DNA of 9,951 nucleotides from Actinomyces sp. (GTDB lineage Bacteria; Actinomycetota; Actinomycetes; Actinomycetales; Actinomycetaceae): positions 1 to 9,951 of the forward strand of contig DUQT01000135.1 in the NCBI GenBank assembly GCA_012837655.1. Reading direction: 5' to 3'. This document shows positions 1-4,730 of the stretch, in pieces. The first letter of the stretch is position 1. Each line of letters starts with the position of its first letter. The notes under the pieces are model-generated. The model was not told where the DNA came from. It was given only the letters and a program-made list of their open reading frames with translations, and did no database searches. The position numbers and the translations under genes were made by a program.

Positions 1-233
1 GCCAGGGTTGTCTTTCCGACTCCCGGTGGGCCCCACAGGATTACGGACGAAACGGCGCGTGACTGGTCCTGCGGTTCAAGGAGTCGGCGCAAAGGCGAAC
101 CGGCTTGCAGCAGGTGGTCTTGGCCAAGAACCTCCTCGATTGACTGTGGGCGCATGCGCACCGCAAGTGGGGCCCGCTCATTTTGAGCCGGAATGCCCAG
201 CGGATCCATACCAACCGATTCGAAAATATCCAT
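1..233 (-). CDS. rarA: Replication-associated recombination protein A (RarA/MgsA), N-terminal fragment
   Basis: RarA is a AAA+ ATPase that acts at stalled or gapped replication forks in the cytoplasm, binding single-stranded DNA ends and SSB. Only the first 77 codons lie in the window; the gene runs off the left edge. The visible protein begins MDIFESVGMD, continues with the family's 'APLAVRMRPQSIEEVLGQDHLL' type segment (residues about 21-42; APLA-RMRP and the GQ-HLL signature are the landmarks), and ends in the Walker A loop WGPPGVGKTTLA (about 67-78). Bacterial RarA carries the same order, including the short acidic-hydrophobic N-terminus. The start at 233 is the only ATG giving this N-terminus; there is no Shine-Dalgarno sequence, but a TAGGCT box ends 6 nt upstream, which suggests a leaderless mRNA. 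It lies downstream of yciO beyond a terminator-like hairpin, so it probably has its own promoter. The aspS-then-rarA order is common in actinobacteria (known), which supports the call. Confidence 0.9.
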   Translation of the reverse strand, partial: MDIFESVGMDPLGIPAQNERAPLAVRMRPQSIEEVLGQDHLLQAGSPLRRLLEPQDQSRAVSSVILWGPPGVGKTTL

Positions 234-239
234 GTTCTA

Positions 240-245
240 AGCCTA
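240..245 (-). promoter_or_regulatory. Candidate -10 box of a leaderless rarA transcript
   Basis: On the minus strand TAGGCT (pattern TAnnnT) is followed by exactly 6 nt (TAGAAC) and then the rarA ATG, so transcription would begin at or next to the start codon. No purine-rich ribosome binding site is present. The -35 region is weak: TTTGGG at 262-267 gives a 16-nt spacer. The position right after the yciO terminator hairpin fits a separate promoter. Confidence 0.5.
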
Positions 246-283
246 GCGAATACCGGGTACACCCAAATTCGCGTAGGCAGAAC

Positions 284-313
284 AAAGGGAGCCGGGCTTC
301 CCCGGCTCCCCTG
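284..313 (-). terminator. Rho-independent terminator downstream of yciO
   Basis: A perfect 10-bp GC-rich stem (plus-strand arms 287-296 GGGAGCCGGG and 301-310 CCCGGCTCCC) closes a 4-nt loop. Read on the minus strand the stem is followed by TTTGTTCT, a U-rich tract; on the plus strand no T-tract follows. The hairpin begins 26 nt past the yciO stop codon and lies upstream of rarA, so it should end yciO (and any aspS read-through) transcripts. Confidence 0.85.
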
Positions 314-336
314 CTTGAAAAGTTTAGGCTAAGAAT

Positions 337-954
337 TTAGTCAAAGAGTTCTGTGGTTCCAGCTCCGTGGCGAACGACTACCGGAGTTCCGGACGTGAAG
401 TCGATGACCGTGGTGGCGCCCTCATTTCCTACTGGGCCACCAAGTACGAGATCGACCTGGTTGCCGATGCGTTCCTCGACTTTCTCGCCGTCCCACATGG
501 CTTCTTCTTCACCCGGCATGATCAGCGTCGAACACAGCACGGGTTCACCGAGAGTTTCAACGATTGCCTGCGTGATGTTGTGATCCGGAATGCGCACACC
601 AATCGTCTGCTTCTTCTTATTCAGGGTCTGGCGAGGCACTTCCTTCGTTCCACGCAAAATAAACGTGTACGGTCCAGGCGTGAGTGCCTTGATGGTGCGG
701 AATGCTTTGTTATCAACAATTACGAGCTGACCAAGCTGAGAGAAATTGTGGCAGAGCAAAGAGAAGTTGTGCTTTTCGTCGAGGTCACGAATCCGACGAA
801 TCTTGTCCAGCCCGTCCTTATTACCCATCGTCGTTGCGATTGCGTAACCGGAGTCAGTTGGAAGCGCGATTACGCCCCCATCCTTCAGCAATTCAACGGC
901 TCGGTTTATGAAACGGACTTGCGGATTCTCTGGATGCAGTTCTAAGTAGGTCAT
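337..954 (-). CDS. yciO: YciO-type YrdC/Sua5-family protein (putative threonylcarbamoyl-AMP synthase paralogue)
   Basis: A 205-residue single-domain YrdC protein. The family includes TsaC/Sua5, which makes threonylcarbamoyl-AMP from threonine, bicarbonate and ATP for the t6A modification of ANN-decoding tRNAs in the cytoplasm. This copy matches the YciO branch from end to end, in length and in landmarks recalled from E. coli YciO: PTDSGYA (32-38), RIRDL then HNFSLLC (54-68), TPGPYTFILRGTKEVPR (92-108), IGVRIP (118-123) and TTVIDFTSGTPVVVR (181-195). In TsaC/Sua5 the segment at 54-68 instead carries a KxR...P(L/I) arrangement. There is no C-terminal Sua5 domain. The start at 954 is fixed by an in-frame TGA immediately upstream (codons ATG TGA TGT before it); no Shine-Dalgarno sequence is seen and a TACGAT box ends 7 nt upstream. 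The true cellular role of YciO proteins is not settled; a canonical Sua5 is probably encoded elsewhere (inference). Confidence 0.88.
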   Translation of the reverse strand: MTYLELHPENPQVRFINRAVELLKDGGVIALPTDSGYAIATTMGNKDGLDKIRRIRDLDEKHNFSLLCHNFSQLGQLVIVDNKAFRTIKALTPGPYTFILRGTKEVPRQTLNKKKQTIGVRIPDHNITQAIVETLGEPVLCSTLIMPGEEEAMWDGEKVEERIGNQVDLVLGGPVGNEGATTVIDFTSGTPVVVRHGAGTTELFD

Positions 955-961
955 ACATCAC

Positions 962-967
962 ATCGTA
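962..967 (-). promoter_or_regulatory. Candidate -10 box of a leaderless yciO transcript
   Basis: Minus-strand TACGAT (TAnnnT) is followed by 7 nt (GTGATGT) and the yciO ATG. The -35 position with a 17-nt spacer reads CTCCGA, which is poor. The box forms the end of a perfect palindrome (962-983), so binding there would block the promoter. Confidence 0.45.
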
Positions 968-983
968 ACAATCTGGTTACGAT
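962..983. promoter_or_regulatory. 22-bp perfect palindrome, putative operator of yciO
   Basis: Two 8-bp arms, ATCGTAAC (962-969) and GTTACGAT (976-983), are exact inverted repeats around a 6-nt spacer. The element ends 7 nt before the yciO start and covers the putative -10 box and most of the -10/-35 spacer, the classical place for a dimeric repressor. As RNA it would be an AU-rich hairpin without a U-tract, so a protein-binding site is the more likely reading. The regulator cannot be named. Confidence 0.5.
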
Positions 984-1052
984 CTCGGAGCTAAAAAGAA
1001 ACCTTTCAGTAAGATCCCATCGAACTTTACGCCTGACATAAGGAAGCGGCTC

Positions 1053-1078
1053 GGACGCGGCATCGCGAGACCGCGTCC
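1053..1078. repeat. GC-rich 8-bp inverted repeat in the aspS-yciO gap
   Basis: Arms GGACGCGG (1053-1060) and CCGCGTCC (1071-1078) are perfectly complementary around a 10-nt loop. A 10-bp self-complementary sequence, CGGCGCGCCG, lies next to it at 1081-1090. On the minus strand the stem is followed by a mixed pyrimidine stretch (GCTTCCTTATG) rather than a clean U-tract, so it is at best a weak second terminator after aspS. Function unknown. Confidence 0.35.
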
Positions 1079-1118
1079 CGCGGCGCGCCGATGAAATGGC
1101 TCAACGCCGGCGCACAAT

Positions 1119-1165
1119 TTCAGAAGCGGCCTGACCCCAATTATGGGGGCCAAGCCGCCTCTAAA
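1119..1165 (-). terminator. Long 20-bp RNA hairpin in the 3' region of aspS (terminator or structured RNA)
   Basis: Arms 1119-1138 and 1146-1165 pair over 20 positions around a 7-nt loop (1139-1145). Sixteen pairs are Watson-Crick, and on the minus-strand RNA all four remaining pairs are G-U; on a plus-strand RNA those would be A-C mismatches. This asymmetry says the structure works in the minus-strand transcript, i.e. downstream of aspS, whose stop codon lies about 80 nt earlier. The bases after the stem (A TTG TG) are only weakly U-rich, so rho-independent termination is not certain; a transcript-end stabiliser or a small RNA are alternatives. Confidence 0.55.
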
Positions 1166-1192
1166 TGTCTTCGATCAGCCCTGCCAACTCGC

Positions 1193-1236
1193 GAGAATCA
1201 CGGGTTCGCAATTCTCACAAACTCGCCGGCTGGCGA
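1193..1236 (-). other. Two small hairpins just after the aspS stop codon
   Basis: TCGCC/GGCGA (1223-1227 and 1232-1236, 4-nt loop) starts 9 nt after the aspS stop on the minus strand and is followed by GTTTGTG. GAGAAT/ATTCTC (1193-1198 and 1211-1216, 12-nt loop) comes next. Both are short and lack a clear U-tract. Together with the larger hairpins at 1053-1165 they make the 290-nt aspS-yciO gap unusually structured. No open reading frame in this gap looks real. Confidence 0.25.
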
Positions 1237-1244
1237 TCCCTAAA

Positions 1245-3029
1245 CTACGCGTCAGTCTCCTCAGAGTCTTCTTCCGGATCGTAGTCGACGCCGGTCTCGG
1301 CGCGCTGCTCCGGGGTAATCGGTGCAGGGGCCTCTGTCAGCGGATCGTATCCACCACCGGACTTCGGGAAGGCGATGACGTCGCGGATTGATGCGGACTT
1401 CGTCAGCAGGGCAACGATGCGGTCCCAGCCAAACGCGATACCACCGTGCGGAGGAGCACCGAACTTGAAGGCATCCAGCAGGAATCCGAACTTCTCCTGC
1501 GCTTCTTCCGGTCCAATGCCCATGACGTTGAAGACGCGTTCTTGAACGTCGCGACGGTGGATACGGATTGAACCGCCGCCGATTTCGTTACCGTTGCAAA
1601 CGATGTCGTATGCGTATGCCAGCGCGTTGCCGGGATCCTCTTCGAACTTGTCGATCCACTCGGGGTTCGGGGATGTGAAGGCGTGGTGAACAGCGGTCCA
1701 CTTGGAGTGGCCGAGGTCCACGTCGTCATCCTGGCCGGCCTCCTTGAACAGCGGTGCGTCAACGACCCAGACGAAGCTCCATTCGTCCTCGTCGATCAGT
1801 CCAACGCGCTTACCAATCTCAAGGCGTGCCGCACCCAGAAGTGCTCGACTATCAGTCGCCTTACCAGCTGCAAAGAAGATGCAATCGCCAGGCTTAGCTC
1901 CGGTGGCCTCCATCAGACCGTCGCGCTCAGCTTCGGAGATGTTCTTTGCGACTGGGCCACCAAGCTCGCCCTCGTCGTTGATGGTTACGTATGCAAGACC
2001 CTTCGCGCCGCGTGAACGTGCCCAATCCTGCCACTTGTCGAAGGTGCGTCGCGGCTGCGAGCCGCCGCCGGGCATGACGACCGCGCCGACGTACGGGTTT
2101 TGGAATACGCGGAATGGCGTGTCCTTGAAGTATTCGGTCAGGTCAACGATTTCCAGGCCGAAGCGCAGGTCCGGCTTGTCGGTGCCGTACTTTTCCATCG
2201 CTTCGCGGTACGTCATCCGCGGAATCGGGGTTTCCAAGTCGTAGCCGATCGTCTTCCAAACGGCCTTGAGGACGTCCTCCGCAACGGCAATGACGTCATC
2301 CTGGTCAACGAAGGACATTTCAACGTCGAGCTGCGTGAACTCAGGCTGGCGGTCGGCGCGGAAGTCCTCGTCGCGGTAGCAACGCGCGATCTGGTAATAG
2401 CGCTCCATGCCACCCACCATCAAAAGCTGCTTGAACAGCTGCGGTGACTGCGGTAGCGCGTACCACGATCCTGGCGCCAAACGCGCGGGAACCAGGAAGT
2501 CACGCGCACCTTCCGGCGTTGAACGGGTCAGCGTCGGCGTTTCGACCTCTACAAAATCGTGATTATCGAGGACGCTGCGGGCCGCCTGCGAAACCTTTGA
2601 ACGCAGGCGCAGGGCGTGCTGCAGCTGGGAGCGGCGAAGGTCCAGGTAGCGGTAGCGCAGGCGAACTTCCTCGCCAACCTTGGCGGAATCCTCCGCGTGG
2701 TCTGAAACCTGGAACGGTAGCGGCGCACTGGTGTTCAGAATCTCAACGTCATCACCCAGGACCTCGATCTCACCTGTGGGGATGTTTGGGTTTTCGTTGC
2801 CCTCGGGACGCAGGGAGACCTCACCGGTCACCTGAAGCACGAACTCTGAACGCAGCTGGTGAGCCACGTCCTCATCCCTGACAACTACCTGAGCGATCCC
2901 GGTAGCGTCACGTAAATCAATGAAGACGACTCCACCGTGGTCGCGACGACGGTCGACCCAACCGGCGAGCGTTACTTTTTCACCTTCCAGTGACGCGTTT
3001 AGAGATCCAATATCGTGTGTACGCAGCAT
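1245..3029 (-). CDS. aspS: Aspartyl-tRNA synthetase, bacterial type, probably non-discriminating (Asp/Asn)
   Basis: A full-length class II synthetase of 594 residues, the usual bacterial length. It charges tRNA-Asp with aspartate using ATP. Domains in order: N-terminal OB-fold anticodon-binding domain (about 1-110, with GWVDRRRDHGGVVFIDLRD at 23-41); catalytic core with motif 1 (FVEVETPTLTRSTPEGARDF, 159-178), the QSPQLFKQLLM segment (194-204) and motif 2 (YYQIARCYRDEDFRADRQPE, 211-230); the bacterial GAD insertion (roughly 290-420); motif 3 GIAFGWDRI (530-538); then PKSGGGYDPLTEAPAPI and an acidic tail. His31 in RRRDHGG is the residue found in dual-specificity bacterial AspRS such as that of Pseudomonas, where discriminating enzymes have Leu. 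The enzyme may therefore also form Asp-tRNA-Asn for GatCAB amidation, as in many actinobacteria (inference). A good ribosome binding site, AAAGGA, lies 7 nt before the ATG. The gene is divergent from the MFS gene. Confidence 0.97.
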   Translation of the reverse strand: MLRTHDIGSLNASLEGEKVTLAGWVDRRRDHGGVVFIDLRDATGIAQVVVRDEDVAHQLRSEFVLQVTGEVSLRPEGNENPNIPTGEIEVLGDDVEILNTSAPLPFQVSDHAEDSAKVGEEVRLRYRYLDLRRSQLQHALRLRSKVSQAARSVLDNHDFVEVETPTLTRSTPEGARDFLVPARLAPGSWYALPQSPQLFKQLLMVGGMERYYQIARCYRDEDFRADRQPEFTQLDVEMSFVDQDDVIAVAEDVLKAVWKTIGYDLETPIPRMTYREAMEKYGTDKPDLRFGLEIVDLTEYFKDTPFRVFQNPYVGAVVMPGGGSQPRRTFDKWQDWARSRGAKGLAYVTINDEGELGGPVAKNISEAERDGLMEATGAKPGDCIFFAAGKATDSRALLGAARLEIGKRVGLIDEDEWSFVWVVDAPLFKEAGQDDDVDLGHSKWTAVHHAFTSPNPEWIDKFEEDPGNALAYAYDIVCNGNEIGGGSIRIHRRDVQERVFNVMGIGPEEAQEKFGFLLDAFKFGAPPHGGIAFGWDRIVALLTKSASIRDVIAFPKSGGGYDPLTEAPAPITPEQRAETGVDYDPEEDSEETDA

Positions 3030-3036
3030 TCGGCGT

Positions 3037-3042
3037 TCCTTT
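3037..3042 (-). promoter_or_regulatory. aspS ribosome binding site
   Basis: Minus-strand AAAGGA sits 7 nt before the ATG at 3029, ideal Shine-Dalgarno spacing, and fixes the aspS start. Other housekeeping genes in the window lack such a site. Confidence 0.75.
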
Positions 3043-3083
3043 CATATACGTGCGACACCGCGAGACGGGCGGGCGCAACCTCT

Positions 3084-3089
3084 ATCCTA
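3084..3089 (-). promoter_or_regulatory. Candidate aspS promoter -10 box
   Basis: TAGGAT on the minus strand fits TAnnnT and would give a leader of roughly 45-50 nt containing the AAAGGA site. The -35 region is weak: TTTTGG at a 17-nt spacer, or TTGGCT at 15 nt. No T-box or other leader structure is visible. Confidence 0.35.
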
Positions 3090-3177
3090 AACCCGTTCTG
3101 TGCAAGCCAAAAACCTGGGCCGACAAATCGGGTTTTGTACGCTTCGTAACAGTTCTCGAGGGCGGGCTTCGCGCGGT

Positions 3178-3206
3178 TTGCCATTGGGGCGGCGGATCTT
3201 TAGCGT
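3178..3206 (+). promoter_or_regulatory. Promoter of the MFS gene (leaderless mRNA)
   Basis: TTGCCA (3178-3183; 5 of 6 to the TTGACA consensus), a 17-nt spacer, and TAGCGT (3201-3206; TAnnnT) form the best promoter in the window. The -10 box is followed by 7 nt (TAGAGCT) and then the ATG at 3214, placing transcription start at or beside the initiation codon. This argues against the longer open frame that begins at 3100. Confidence 0.7.
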
Positions 3207-3213
3207 TAGAGCT

Positions 3214-4587
3214 ATGGCGAACAGGGTTAACGACACGGAGCAAAGAGCAACTGAACGCCTTTTGCTGATTGGTTCTGTTGTTCTAATCACAAGCCTTGCG
3301 TTTGAGGCTTTGGCTACGACGAATGCGATGCCAACTGTGGTTGCGGATTTGGGTGGTGACCGCTGGTATTCGTTGGCGGCCGGTATGGTATTGGCCGGCC
3401 AGATTGTGTCCACAACTGTTGCGGGCTGGTGGGCTGATAAGTCGGGTGTTCGCACGCCGCTATTCCTTGGTTTGACCATGTTTTCTGCAGGCGCGTTGGC
3501 GGCGGGACTCGCTCCGAATCTGGCCGTGTTCGTGCTTGGACGCGCTATCCAGGGTCTGGGGTCTGGGCTCGTGATGGTTCCGCTGTACGTCATGGTTGGC
3601 GCGATGGTGAGCGCTGATCGTAGGCCAATGTTTTTCGCCGCGTTCTCGTTTGCGTGGGTGCTTCCTTCGATGATTGGACCGTTCATTGCGGGCTACATAG
3701 TTGATCATTGGGATTGGCGCCCAGTTTTCTGGCTGATTGTTCCGATTGCGCTGGTGGCGCTACTTCCGCTGGGTCCGATTGTGAAGCGGATGCCGAACCC
3801 GCAGCCGCAGGATGTGACTCCCCCGCCAGCAGTTATCGCTGCACTGATCACGGGTGGCGGCATCGTTGCTCTACAGATCGCCGGTGGTCTGCGCTACGCT
3901 CCCATGTGGATTGCCACCGGGATCGGCGTGATCCTGCTGGCAATTGGAATGCCGCGACTACTTCCGAAGGGCACATTCCGGATTCGCCCGGGCGTGCCTG
4001 CAATCGTTGCGATGCGCGTGACGATCATGGGGGCAATGGTGGGCGCCGAGTTCTTCCTCCCCCTCGTCCTGGATCGCGTCCATAACTGGGAGGCATCCCA
4101 GACCGGTTGGGCCATCGCACTGGGGTCTGTCACGTGGACCGTGGGTTCATGGTTGCAGGCAAAGGTTCACCAGTGGAACCACCGGTTGCGCACACCATTC
4201 GTCGGCGCGATCACGGTGCTTGCAGGTGCTGCGGTAGCATTCACACTTCCCGTTGCTTCCATCCCGCCGTTCGTGACGCTGGTCGGATGGGCGTTCATTG
4301 GGCTCGGGATGGGACTTGCCCACTCAACCTCTTCGGATTTGTCGCTGGCTGTCACCGAACAGGCGCACCACGGAGATGTTTCGGCGTCGCTACAGCTGGC
4401 TGATGCACTCGGTCCGGCTCTGGCAATGGGACTCATTTCGGTGGCTTTGTCGACCTGGCACCACATCGGTAACGGGGTTGCTCCGTACCTGCCCGCGTCC
4501 TCGGTTTCATTCATCCTGGCACTGCTCGGCGTAATCGCCGCTTCCAGAATCCTGGGGTTAACCCGACGCGACACGGACCTGCTGTAA
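3214..4587 (+). CDS. MFS transporter, DHA2-like drug/solute exporter with about 14 membrane segments
   Basis: A 457-residue major facilitator protein of the cytoplasmic membrane; such proteins mostly export drugs or small molecules by proton antiport. I count about 14 hydrophobic segments, including the central extra pair (after the QPQDVTPPP linker) typical of the 14-TMS DHA2 group. Visible motifs: a motif D1-like stretch in segment 1 (ALATTNAMPTVVADLGG), motif A in the loop after segment 2 (GWWADKSGVRTPLF), motif B in segment 4 (RAIQGLGSG) and a motif C-like segment 5 (PSMIGPFIAGYIVDHW). The substrate cannot be read from sequence. The frame stays open back to an ATG at 3100, but the extra 38 residues are Arg-rich and non-membrane, and the promoter at 3178-3206 lies inside them, so the start at 3214 is preferred. 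There is no Shine-Dalgarno sequence, consistent with leaderless translation. It is divergent from aspS and followed 143 nt later by the helicase in the same direction. Confidence 0.9.
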   Translation: MANRVNDTEQRATERLLLIGSVVLITSLAFEALATTNAMPTVVADLGGDRWYSLAAGMVLAGQIVSTTVAGWWADKSGVRTPLFLGLTMFSAGALAAGLAPNLAVFVLGRAIQGLGSGLVMVPLYVMVGAMVSADRRPMFFAAFSFAWVLPSMIGPFIAGYIVDHWDWRPVFWLIVPIALVALLPLGPIVKRMPNPQPQDVTPPPAVIAALITGGGIVALQIAGGLRYAPMWIATGIGVILLAIGMPRLLPKGTFRIRPGVPAIVAMRVTIMGAMVGAEFFLPLVLDRVHNWEASQTGWAIALGSVTWTVGSWLQAKVHQWNHRLRTPFVGAITVLAGAAVAFTLPVASIPPFVTLVGWAFIGLGMGLAHSTSSDLSLAVTEQAHHGDVSASLQLADALGPALAMGLISVALSTWHHIGNGVAPYLPASSVSFILALLGVIAASRILGLTRRDTDLL

Positions 4588-4596
4588 GCAACCTCA

Positions 4597-4623
4597 CCGC
4601 AAGATTATGCGGAAAAATCGCAT
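4597..4623 (+). other. Two overlapping, mutually exclusive small hairpins after the MFS gene
   Basis: CCGCA/TGCGG (4597-4601 with 4608-4612, 6-nt loop) and ATGCG/CGCAT (4607-4611 with 4619-4623, 7-nt loop) share bases and cannot form together. Neither has a T-tract on the plus strand, so termination after the MFS gene is doubtful and read-through into the helicase is possible. A third small stem, CGCGA/TCGCG (4676-4680 and 4685-4689), lies nearer the helicase. No confident helicase promoter was found in 4588-4730; TAGGGT (4632-4637) and TATGGT (4668-4673) are weak -10 candidates. Confidence 0.25.
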
Positions 4624-4730
4624 TATCCATGTAGGGTTGCCAGTGGCCGCTAACCTCCAGTGTTGTGTATGGTTCCGCGATTGTTCGCGAGTGTTGTAGT
4701 AGGGGGAATGCGGCGCTTGTTTTCTACTGA

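Noticed and set aside
367..945. 192-codon plus-strand frame antisense to yciO
   Set aside because: No domain or ribosome binding site; it mirrors the codon pattern of a well-supported YrdC-family gene.
1065..1078. 14-bp match GCGAGACCGCGTCC between 1065-1078 and 9935-9948
   Set aside because: A single 14-bp identity in a GC-rich window of this size is plausible by chance, and the second copy lies within coding sequence.
1193..1216. tRNA T-arm-like GGTTCGCA sequence near 1203
   Set aside because: Stem and loop lengths do not fit a T-arm and no acceptor, D or anticodon arms can be drawn around it.
3100..3213. N-terminal extension of the MFS transporter from an ATG at 3100
   Set aside because: The 38 extra residues are Arg-rich and unlike an MFS N-terminus, and a good promoter (3178-3206) with its -10 box 7 nt before the ATG at 3214 lies inside them.
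3087..3686. 199-codon minus-strand frame antisense to the MFS gene
   Set aside because: Its composition is typical antisense shadow (Ala/Pro/Thr/Arg-rich, no recognisable domain), and the opposite strand encodes a clear transporter.
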